DNA of 64,000 bases, taken from CADEEN01 sp963783785. GTDB lineage: Bacteria > Pseudomonadota > Gammaproteobacteria > Burkholderiales > Burkholderiaceae_C. The position numbers and the translations under genes are program-made. The stretch lies in assembly GCA_963783785.1 (NCBI GenBank), contig CAWAOQ010000009.1:186001-250000 (forward strand), written 5' to 3'. Positions 1-7,103 of the stretch are shown piece by piece (positions within the stretch are counted from its first letter, which is position 1; each line of letters starts with the position of its first letter). Under the pieces are notes generated by a model that saw only the letters and a list, made by a program, of their open reading frames with translations, was not told the origin of the DNA and did no database searches.

Positions 1-220
1 GCTTGTCGATCACCAGCAGCGCGGCGATGTCGCGGATGCGCTGCTTGACGGGCGCCAGGCCGACGAGGTCGCGGTCGAGTTCGTCCATCACCGCCTCGAC
101 CTGGCTCTCGGCCAGCACCTCGGCGACGGTGCGCGCGCTGCTCTTCGGCGCGGCAGGTGCCGCCGGCTCGGCGACCGGTGCCGTCGAGCCGGGAATCGAG
201 TACAGCGGGGTGGTGGTCAT
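1..220 (-). CDS. cbbX: CbbX red-type RuBisCO activase, N-terminal part, cut by the window edge
   Basis: Only the first 73 codons lie in the window; the rest runs off the left edge. The reverse strand from the ATG at 220 reads about 35 variable Ala/Pro-rich residues and then a helix ending in VMDELDRDLVGLAPVKQRIR and DIAALLVIDK, the N-terminal signature of CbbX. CbbX is a hexameric AAA+ ATPase that removes inhibitory sugar phosphates from red-type RuBisCO by pulling on the CbbL C-terminus. The Walker motifs would lie beyond the edge. It is co-directional with cbbL, cbbS and rpe but separated from rpe by a 440-bp palindrome, which is unusual, since cbbX commonly follows cbbS. The ribosome binding site is weak (GGCAGGG). 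Confidence 0.85.
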   Translation of the reverse strand, partial: MTTTPLYSIPGSTAPVAEPAAPAAPKSSARTVAEVLAESQVEAVMDELDRDLVGLAPVKQRIRDIAALLVIDK

Positions 221-296
221 TGCTGTTGCCCTGCCGCGTTGCGCGCCCGTTGCGGATGTGAGGTGCGTCTTGTTTCGAGATGCTTGGTCGGCTGCC

Positions 297-739
297 AACC
301 TGCCGGGTCCCGGCCCGGCAGGCCGGGTGACTTTCATTTGCGGCGCCAAATGAAAGTCACCAAAGCAAAGGGCCTCAATGCAACACCCTCTCATGCCGTT
401 CTGCTCGCCTGCGCACACCCGGCCCGGCGGGCCACTTGGAACCACCGCCGACACATCGAAGCTGGCAACTCACTCGACGGCGCGGGCCTCGCTTCGCTTT
501 GGCCCGCGCAGGTCCAGCTGGATCTGCGCGGGCCGAAGCGTAGCGAGGCCCGCGCCGTCGAGTGCGCTGCGGCTTCGATGTGCCGCGGTCGGCTCCAAGT
601 GGCCCGCTGGGCCGGGGTGCGCAGCGTGCAGAACGCAGCTGAAAGGTTTTGCATTGAGGGCTCTTTGCTTTGGTGACTTTCATTTGAGCCCCGCAAATGA
701 AAGTTACCCGGCCGCCGGGCCGGGACCCGGCAAGCAACG
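297..739. repeat. 440-bp near-perfect palindrome with nested hairpins between rpe and cbbX
   Basis: The two halves are reverse complements with a few mismatches and small indels, centred on the CCAGCTGG at 514-521. Each outer arm carries its own short hairpin: GGTGACTTTCATTTG at 326-340 pairs perfectly with 347-361 across a 6-nt loop, and the copy at 672-686 pairs with 694-708 with one mismatch. Further in, the arms share a cgaagcg/gcttcg-rich stretch around 486-548. The open frames here are mirror shadows. It resembles palindromic intergenic repeats of Burkholderiales-type genomes. No transposase or target-site duplication was found. Any transcript reading from rpe into cbbX would fold into a very long stem. 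The flanks 221-296 and 740-770 hold nothing recognisable. Confidence 0.85.
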
Positions 740-770
740 TAGTACAAGACGTGCCTGTGAGCGCACCATC

Positions 771-1469
771 TCACGCCGCCCGCTTCAGCGCCATCGCGCC
801 GTCGAGTTCGCGCCGCATCGCGTCGATCACCGCCCGGTAGTCCGGCTGGCCGAAGATCGCGCTGCCGGCCACGAAGGTGTCGGCACCGGCATCGGCGACG
901 CGGCGGATGTTGTCGGCCTTGATGCCGCCGTCGACTTCGAGCCGGATGTCGCGGCCGCTGGCTTCGATGATGCGCCGCGCCGCCTCGCACTTGCGCAACG
1001 CGGAGTCGATGAAACTCTGCCCGCCGAAGCCCGGGTTGACGCTCATCACGAGCACCAGATCGACCTTGTCGATCACCCACTCGAGGACATCCAGCGGCGT
1101 GGCCGGGTTGAACACCAGCCCGGCCTGGCAGCCCTCGCCCCTGATCAGCTGCAGCGTGCGGTCGACATGCGCGCTGGCATCCGGGTGAAAGCTGATGAAG
1201 TCGGCACCGGCCTTGGCGAACGCGCTGGCCAGCGCATCGACCGGCTGCACCATCAGGTGGACGTCGAGCGGCACCTTCGTGCCGTCGGCGCGCACGCAGT
1301 GCGGCTTGATGGCCTGTGCGACGGCCGGGCCGATGGTCAGGTTCGGCACGTAATGGTTGTCCATCACGTCGAAGTGGATCCAGTCGGCGCCGGCGGCGAT
1401 GACATCGCGCACCTCCTCGCCGAGGCGCGCGAAATCGGCCGAGAGGATCGACGGTGCGATGCGGTGCAT
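771..1469 (-). CDS. rpe: Ribulose-phosphate 3-epimerase (CbbE/Rpe)
   Basis: Interconverts ribulose 5-phosphate and xylulose 5-phosphate, regenerating the RuBisCO substrate in the Calvin cycle. The 232-residue product has the full (beta/alpha)8 barrel of the family: the start IAPSILSADFARL, the metal-site segments IHFDVMDNHYVPN and VDVHLM-type PLDVHLMVQP, the loop VMSVNPGFGGQ, and the phosphate-binding end VDGGIKADN...AGSAIFG. Length is normal. It starts five bases after the cbbS stop, so it is surely co-transcribed with cbbLS. A Calvin-cycle paralogue (cbbE) rather than the housekeeping copy is an inference from the position. Placing rpe between cbbS and cbbX is not the usual order. Confidence 0.93.
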   Translation of the reverse strand: MHRIAPSILSADFARLGEEVRDVIAAGADWIHFDVMDNHYVPNLTIGPAVAQAIKPHCVRADGTKVPLDVHLMVQPVDALASAFAKAGADFISFHPDASAHVDRTLQLIRGEGCQAGLVFNPATPLDVLEWVIDKVDLVLVMSVNPGFGGQSFIDSALRKCEAARRIIEASGRDIRLEVDGGIKADNIRRVADAGADTFVAGSAIFGQPDYRAVIDAMRRELDGAMALKRAA

Positions 1470-1474
1470 GGCGC

Positions 1475-1909
1475 TCAGGCCCGCTCGCCTTCGGGCTTGT
1501 CGGTGGCGTAGCTGTGCACCGTGTAGCGGATCGAGCGGCCCGCGCCCTCCTGCCGGACCAGGCCGAAGCCGGGTTCGTTGGCCGGGCGGTTGACGATGAA
1601 GCTCATCGCGATCGACTCGACGCCGCGCGTCGAGTCGAAGGCCATCAGGCGGATGTAGTGGTTCGGGAAGGTCTTGCGGCAGTGCTGCAACTCGAGCATC
1701 ACGCCGGCCGCGTCCTTCAGGTCGAACATCGGCATGCCGAACATCTCCCAGTAGGTGTTGCGCGGGTGCGGGTCGTCGGTGTACTCGACGCTCCAGGCAT
1801 AGCCCTTGGCCAGGCCGTAGTCGATCTGCAGCGTGATCTCGGCGTCGGTCAGGTCGGGCAGGAAGCTGAACTGGCCCTGCGTCAGGCGGCCGGTCGGGTT
1901 GGTCATCAT
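1475..1909 (-). CDS. cbbS: RuBisCO small subunit, red-type form IC
   Basis: The small subunit caps the L8S8 holoenzyme. The 144-residue product opens with an RLTQGQFSFLPDLTD segment, contains the conserved YWEMFGMPMFDL block, and ends in a C-terminal extension of about 30 residues beyond IVNRP. Such an extension is typical of red-type (IC/ID) small subunits and forms a beta barrel in the holoenzyme channel. Tandem ATGs at 1909 and 1906 make the exact start uncertain; GAGGAG lies upstream. It begins 13 bases after the cbbL stop. Confidence 0.95.
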   Translation of the reverse strand: MMTNPTGRLTQGQFSFLPDLTDAEITLQIDYGLAKGYAWSVEYTDDPHPRNTYWEMFGMPMFDLKDAAGVMLELQHCRKTFPNHYIRLMAFDSTRGVESIAMSFIVNRPANEPGFGLVRQEGAGRSIRYTVHSYATDKPEGERA

Positions 1910-1922
1910 GGTGGTGTGCTCC

Positions 1923-3392
1923 TCAGGTCGAGACGCCAGGCGTGACGGCGTAGTCGCTGGTGTCGGTGGACGTGTAGTTGAAGCTGATGTCGCCCCAGGT
2001 ATCGAGCGCCTGCTTCAGCGGGGTGCAGGTCTGCGCCGCCTTGCGCAGGATCTCCGGGCCATCGTTCTTGATGTCCTTGCCCTCGTTGCGGGCCTTGACC
2101 ATGCACTCCAGCGCCACGCGATTGGCCACCGCACCGGCCTGGATGCCTGCCGGGTGGCCGATCGTGCCGCCGCCGAACTGCAGGATCACGTCGTCGCCGA
2201 ACAGGTCGATCAGCTGGTGCATCTGGCCGGCGTGGATGCCGCCCGAGGCCACCGGCATCACCTTCTTCGTGTCGCACCAGTCCTGGTCGAAGAACAGGCC
2301 GCGCGGCAGATCCTGCTTCGTATAGCTGTCGCGGCAGACGTTGTAGTAGCCCTGCACCGTCATCGGGTCGCCCTCGAGCTTGCCGACCGCGGTGCCGGTG
2401 TGCAGGTGGTCGACGCCGGCCAGGCGCAGCCACTTGGCCATCACGCGGAAGCTCACGCCGTGGTTCTTCTGCCGCGTGTAGGTGCCATGGCCGGCGCGGT
2501 GCATGTGCACGATCATGTCGTTCTTGCGCGCCCAGTTGGCCATGCTCTGGATCGCGCTCCAGCCGATGATCAGGTCGAGCATGATCACCACCGAGCCCAG
2601 TTCCTTGGCGAACTCGGCGCGCTCGTAGATGTCTTCCATCGTCGCGCCGGTCACGTTCAGGTAGCTGCCCTTGACCTCGCCAGTGGCGGCGCTGGCCTTG
2701 TTCACCGCGTCCATCACGTAGAGGAAGCGGTCGCGCCAGTGCATGAAGGGCTGCGAGTTGATGTTCTCGTCGTCCTTCATGAAATCGAGGCCGCCCTTCA
2801 GCCCTTCGTAGATCACGCGGCCGTAGTTGCGGCCCGACAGGCCGAGCTTGGGCTTGGTGGTCGCCCCCAGCAGCGGGCGGCCGAACTTGTCCAGGCGCTC
2901 GCGCTCGACGACCAGCCCGGTCGGCGGGCCCTTGAAGGTCTTGACCAGCGCCACCGGCATGCGGATGTCTTCCAGCCGGGCCGCCTTCAGCGGCTTGAAG
3001 GAAAAGACGTTGCCGATCAGGCTGGCGGTGATGTTGGCGATCGAGCCTTCCTCGAACAGGATGATGTCGTAGGCCACCCAGGCGAAGTACTGGCCCGGGG
3101 TGTTGGGCACCGGCTCGACCTTGAAGGCCTTGGCGCGGTAGCTGTCGCAGGCGGTCAGGCGGTCGGTCCAGACCACGGTCCAGGTCGCGGTGCTCGACTC
3201 GCCGGCCACCGCCGCGGCGGCCTCGACCGGGTCGACACCCTCCTGCGGCGTGATGCGGAACAGGCAGATGGTGTCGGTGTCCTTGGGCACGTAGTCGGCG
3301 TCCCAATAGCCCATCTGGCGGTACTTGAGAACGCCGGCGCTGTAGCGCGTCTTGGCATCGGTGATCACGCCGGCTTCGACGGGTTTGTTCAC
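1923..3392 (-). CDS. cbbL: RuBisCO large subunit, red-type form IC
   Basis: Carboxylates ribulose 1,5-bisphosphate. I place the start at the GTG at 3392, preceded by AAGGAG with five bases of spacing; this gives 489 residues beginning VNKPVEAGVITDAKTRY, which matches form IC proteins. An upstream ATG in the same frame adds an implausible N-terminus. Visible active-site parts are the TTKPK lysine near residue 180, the carbamylated lysine in GGLDFMKDDEN near 206, HMHRAGHGTY, and VASGGIH plus the phosphate-binding GGGTIGHP. The sequence is intact. Transcription is divergent from cbbR across about 117 bases holding two near-identical repeats, the expected arrangement for CbbR control. Confidence 0.97.
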   Translation of the reverse strand: MNKPVEAGVITDAKTRYSAGVLKYRQMGYWDADYVPKDTDTICLFRITPQEGVDPVEAAAAVAGESSTATWTVVWTDRLTACDSYRAKAFKVEPVPNTPGQYFAWVAYDIILFEEGSIANITASLIGNVFSFKPLKAARLEDIRMPVALVKTFKGPPTGLVVERERLDKFGRPLLGATTKPKLGLSGRNYGRVIYEGLKGGLDFMKDDENINSQPFMHWRDRFLYVMDAVNKASAATGEVKGSYLNVTGATMEDIYERAEFAKELGSVVIMLDLIIGWSAIQSMANWARKNDMIVHMHRAGHGTYTRQKNHGVSFRVMAKWLRLAGVDHLHTGTAVGKLEGDPMTVQGYYNVCRDSYTKQDLPRGLFFDQDWCDTKKVMPVASGGIHAGQMHQLIDLFGDDVILQFGGGTIGHPAGIQAGAVANRVALECMVKARNEGKDIKNDGPEILRKAAQTCTPLKQALDTWGDISFNYTSTDTSDYAVTPGVST

Positions 3393-3452
3393 GAGGGCTC
3401 CTTGGCTGCGGGTCAGTGCTTGACGACGGGACCAGGCCAATATAAGTTTGCG

Positions 3453-3497
3453 ACTGAGTTAAGGAATAGTCAGACTTTGTTTGTCACTTAGTTAAGG
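3453..3497. promoter_or_regulatory. Candidate CbbR operator: two direct repeats in the cbbL-cbbR spacer
   Basis: ACTGAGTTAAGG (3453-3464) recurs as ACTTAGTTAAGG (3486-3497), exactly 33 bp apart, about three helical turns on the same face. The spacer is strikingly AT-rich compared with its surroundings. LysR-type CbbR proteins bind TNA-type half-sites in such spacers; the assignment to CbbR is an inference from position. The second repeat lies 12 bases before the cbbR ATG, so binding there could also autoregulate cbbR. Confidence 0.5.
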
Positions 3498-3509
3498 TTT
3501 ACCTGATCT

Positions 3510-4456
3510 ATGAACATCACCTTCCGCCAGTTGCGGGTTTTCGTCGAGGTGGCCCAGCAGGGCAGCATGGCGCGCGCGGCCGCCAGCCTTCACCTGACGC
3601 CGCCGGCGATCTCGATGCAGATCAAGGAGATCGAGACGCAGGTCGGCCTGGCGCTGTTCGAGCGGCACGGGCGGCAGGTTTCGCTGTCGACGGCCGGCGA
3701 ATATTTCCTGGTCCATGCCAGGCGGCTGCTCGCCAACCTGAAGGACGCCGACGATGCGATGGCGCGCTTCAAGCGGCTCGAGCACGGGCTGCTGACGATC
3801 GGCATCGTCAGCACCGCGAAGTACTTCGTGCCGCAGATGCTGGCCCGCTTCCACGAGGAGCATCCCGGGCATCGACGTGCGCCTGCGCGTGGTCGGCAAC
3901 CGCGAGCAACTGGTGGCGCTGATGCAGGCCGGCGAGGTCGACCTGTCGGTGATGGGGCGGCCGCCGAAGGAGATCGCCACCCGCGCCGAGGCCTTCGCCG
4001 CGCATCCGCTGGTGTTCGTCTGCCCGCCCGGGCACCCGCTGCTCAAGATCGGCCACCCGCCGGTGTCGGCGCTCGGCCGGCTACCCGTTCATCGTGCGCG
4101 AGCAGGGCTCGGGCACGCGCACCGCGATGGAGGCGTTCTTCGCCGAACACCGCTTCGAGCCGCGCATCACGATGGAGATGTCGAGCAACGAGACCATCAA
4201 GCAGGCGGTGATGGCCGGCATGGGCCTGTCGTTCCTGTCGCTGCACACCATCGGCCTGGAGGTGCGCAGCGGCCTGCTGCATGTGCTCGACGTCGAGGGC
4301 ACGCCGGTGATGCGGATGTGGAACGTGGTGCACCTGCAGTCCAAGCTGCTGTCGCCGGCGGCAGAGGCATTTCGCTACTTCATCATCGAGCGCGGCGAGG
4401 CGCACCTGCTGGCGCACGACGCGCCGCTGCTGCAGCGCGCGCCGGCGGGCGCGTGA
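3510..4456 (+). CDS. cbbR: CbbR, LysR-type regulator of the cbb operon (two apparent frameshifts)
   Basis: Three consecutive frames together give a complete LysR protein of about 314 residues. Frame one (3510 to about 3865) holds the helix-turn-helix (FRQLRVFVEVAQQGSMARAA...PPAISMQIKEIE). Frame two (about 3868-4080) holds the effector domain beginning IDVRLRVVGNREQLVALM. Frame three (about 4083-4456) holds VREQGSGTRTAMEAFF and the C-terminal end. The total length exceeds a multiple of three by two bases, so two single-base insertions explain it; the first falls at a cccggg run. All pieces are well conserved, which favours sequencing error over a dead gene. Divergent position next to cbbL supports the CbbR assignment. 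Confidence 0.85.
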
Positions 4457-4517
4457 CCGGGCGGCGGCGCGGCCGGCAGCACGGCAGGAACTGCCGCCGA
4501 CGCCCTGCCCCGATCGG

Positions 4518-6968
4518 TCAGCGACCGGCGCCGCCCAACTCGCGCACCAGTTGCCGCACGTCGGGGCTTTCGGGCTCGAGCGTCTGCAGCCGCTGGGCGT
4601 GGCCGAGCGCGCGCTGGCGGTTGCCGGCATCGCGCTCGAACAGCGCCAGCGCCAGCAGCACATCGCGATCGTCCGGATGCCGTTTCAGTGCGCCTTCGAG
4701 CTCGCGCAGCGCCGGCCCGCGCTGGCCGGCATCGTTCAGTGCGACCGCATAGACGTAGGCGAACCGCGCGCTGTCAGGCGCCAGCTTCGCCGCTTGTGCG
4801 AGTTCCTTCAACGACTCGTCGGCGCGCTTCTGGCGCGCGAGTGAAAGCCCCAGGGCATGGCGCGCGGGCGCCGAGCGGGGGTCGCGTGCCAGCGCCTCGC
4901 GCAGCGTCTTCTCGGCCTCGTTCTCGGCGCCGCGGCTGCGCTGCAGGTCGGCCAGGTTCAGCGCGGCCTGGACGAAGGTCGGATCCAACGCGAGTGCGCC
5001 GCGGTAGGCCGCCACCGCGTCGTCGAACCTGCCCTGGGTCGCGTGGAGGTTGCCGAGGTTCGCGCGCCCCTCGGGGCGGTCGGCATTGAAGCGCTCGGCC
5101 GCGACGACCTCGTCGATCGCGGTCGCGAACCTCTCGCGCTGCTGCGGCGACAGACGCGATTCCGGTTCGCCGGCCAGCGCGCGCGCCGCATCCATCCTGA
5201 CCTGTCGGATCGGATCGCCGAGCAGCGGTGCCAGCAACTGCGCACGCGCGTCGGGGTCGGCACCGGCCAGCGCCGCGGCCGCGGCGGCGCGCACCAGTGC
5301 ATCGGGGTCGGTCAGCGCACCGCGCAGCGCCGGCAGTGTCGCTGCGCTCAGAGACTGACCGAGCCAGCGCACCGCGCTGGCGCGCGCGAAGCCCGATTGC
5401 TCACGATCCTGGGCCACCACCACCAGTGCGCGCTGGGCGCCCGCCGCGCCGCGGCCGGCCGCGGTGAAGGCCTCGGCGAAGGTCTGGAAGCCAGCCTTGG
5501 GTTGCGGGAACCAGGCCTTCACCGCATCGGCCGCCCACTGGGGCTTGCGGTCGGTGTGGCACCGGCTGCAGGCGTTGGGCACGCCCAGGCTGACCGTGCG
5601 GTCGGGGCGCGGAATGCGAAAGCCGTGGTCGTGCCGCGGGTCGACGACCATGTAGGTCGTCGCCGGCATGTGGCAGGCGGCGCACTCGGCGCCTTTGGTC
5701 GCGGGTGCGTGGTGGTGGTGCGACGCCGCGTCGTACTTGCCCGGCGCGTGGCATTGGCTGCACACGGCATTGCCCGGCGCGCGCAGCTTCTGCGTGTGCG
5801 GGTCGTGGCAGTCGGAACAGGTGACGCCCTTCGCATGCATCCTGCTGCCCAGGAACGTACCGAGGTTGAAGACCTCGTCGCGCTGCTGGCCGTCGTCGTG
5901 GAACAGGCCAGGCTCGATCAGCGACGTGCGAAAGCCGTCGCCAAAGCGGTTGCCGGCATGCCAGGCATCGCTGAACTGCCCGCGGCGCGCGTGGCAGCGG
6001 GCGCAAGCCTCGATCTCGCGCGAGCTGTCGCGCGGTTTCGAGCGCACCGCGTTGCCCGACACGGGGTCGATCGCCCAGCCTGCGCCACGGCGCTCGTCCA
6101 GCGCGATCGGCAGCCCCTTGCCGGCAGCGTCGAACCTCTGCCAGTCGCCTTCCTTCTTCGCCCACGCGAGGTGGTTCGACCCGGGGCCGTGGCAGGCCTC
6201 GCAGCTGACGTTGATGTCGGTCCAGGTGGTCGCGTAGCGGTTCGTCGTTTCGTCGTAGTTCTTGCGCAGGTTGGTCGAGTGGCAGTCGGCGCACTGGTAG
6301 TTCCAGACCTGGTCGATGCCGGTCCAGTGCAGCGGGTCGCCGGCCTTGAGCTTGCGGTCGGGGTAGAGGTGGAACCAGCGCTGCCCGCCCTGGGCCGCCG
6401 GCCGGGTGTCCCAGGCGATGCCCAGCGCCTGCAGCCGCCCGCCGGGGAAGGCGACCAGGTACTGCTGCAGCGGCGTGTGGCCGAAGGTGTACTTGATCTC
6501 GAAGTCGGCCAGCCTGCCGTCGGGGCCGTCGGTGTTGACGAAGAACCTGCCGTCGCGCCTGAAGAACGTCGAGGTCACGCCCTGGTGGCTGAACTTCGTG
6601 CCCGCGAAGCGGCCCCGCACCGAGGCCTCGTCGGCCACCGCCATGGCGCGGTCGTGGTGCGAGCCCTGCCACGCCTGATGCTCCCGGGCATGGCACGACG
6701 CGCAGGCCGCGCCGCCGACGTAGGCCGCCGCGGGCGCAGGTGCCGGCGCCGGCGCGGCACGCTGGCCGCCAGCGGGGCCTGGGATTCCACGCCAGGCTGG
6801 TGGAATGCGAAGTACAGGCCGGCGACGAGCAACAGCGCCATCACGGCCACGGCGAGCCAGGGCGACCACCGGCGCGCCGGTACGTGCGGCCGTCGGCTGC
6901 GCGGGCGTCGTCACCACATCGGCGGGGGCGGGGCTTGCTGGGCAAGTTCGGTCTCGGCAGCGTGTCAT
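4518..6968 (-). CDS. Octaheme c-type cytochrome with HEAT-like and TPR C-terminus
   Basis: Eight CXXCH motifs are visible in order: CASCH (about residue 89), CADCH (226), CEACH, CARCH, CSDCH, CSQCH, CAACH and CSRCH. A HEAT-like helical stretch (about 510-620) and several TPRs (about 640-800) follow. Cytochromes of the c554/paired-CXXCH type carry electrons in the periplasm, and the TPRs suggest a protein partner. In another frame near 6760-6850 lies a clear membrane anchor (RRWSPWLAVAVMALLLVAGL), so the N-terminus as read here is probably frameshifted near 6755 and the protein is anchored by its N-terminus. The start is therefore uncertain. It sits between cbbR and a sulfatase on the opposite strand from cbbR. 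The electron donor is unknown; nothing links it firmly to sulfur oxidation. Confidence 0.75.
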   Translation of the reverse strand: MTRCRDRTCPASPAPADVVTTPAQPTAARTGAPVVALARRGRDGAVARRRPVLRIPPAWRGIPGPAGGQRAAPAPAPAPAAAYVGGAACASCHAREHQAWQGSHHDRAMAVADEASVRGRFAGTKFSHQGVTSTFFRRDGRFFVNTDGPDGRLADFEIKYTFGHTPLQQYLVAFPGGRLQALGIAWDTRPAAQGGQRWFHLYPDRKLKAGDPLHWTGIDQVWNYQCADCHSTNLRKNYDETTNRYATTWTDINVSCEACHGPGSNHLAWAKKEGDWQRFDAAGKGLPIALDERRGAGWAIDPVSGNAVRSKPRDSSREIEACARCHARRGQFSDAWHAGNRFGDGFRTSLIEPGLFHDDGQQRDEVFNLGTFLGSRMHAKGVTCSDCHDPHTQKLRAPGNAVCSQCHAPGKYDAASHHHHAPATKGAECAACHMPATTYMVVDPRHDHGFRIPRPDRTVSLGVPNACSRCHTDRKPQWAADAVKAWFPQPKAGFQTFAEAFTAAGRGAAGAQRALVVVAQDREQSGFARASAVRWLGQSLSAATLPALRGALTDPDALVRAAAAAALAGADPDARAQLLAPLLGDPIRQVRMDAARALAGEPESRLSPQQRERFATAIDEVVAAERFNADRPEGRANLGNLHATQGRFDDAVAAYRGALALDPTFVQAALNLADLQRSRGAENEAEKTLREALARDPRSAPARHALGLSLARQKRADESLKELAQAAKLAPDSARFAYVYAVALNDAGQRGPALRELEGALKRHPDDRDVLLALALFERDAGNRQRALGHAQRLQTLEPESPDVRQLVRELGGAGR

Positions 6969-7103
6969 GCCACGCAGCCTACTCCCCGGTCATCGGCTCG
7001 GGAACACCTGCTTCCAGTCCTGCCTGATGCTGAGCACGTCCAGCCGCGTCCCAGATGACGGATGCGGCCCGTTGGACCCGCTCGAGCCCTCAGACAGTCG
7101 GCA

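Noticed and set aside
297..739. Insertion sequence with terminal inverted repeats
   Set aside because: The inner sequence is itself part of the palindrome and encodes no transposase; no duplication of target bases is visible.
1833..3491. 552-codon plus-strand open frame opposite cbbL
   Set aside because: Antisense shadow of an intact RuBisCO gene; composition (Ala/Val/Arg/His-rich) follows the codon bias of the other strand.
3510..4456. cbbR as a decayed pseudogene
   Set aside because: Both breaks are single-base and all pieces are conserved, and many other essential genes show the same kind of break, so error is more likely.
4857..7058. 733-codon plus-strand frame opposite the octaheme cytochrome
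   Set aside because: Shadow frame with no recognisable fold; the eight CXXCH motifs are on the minus strand.
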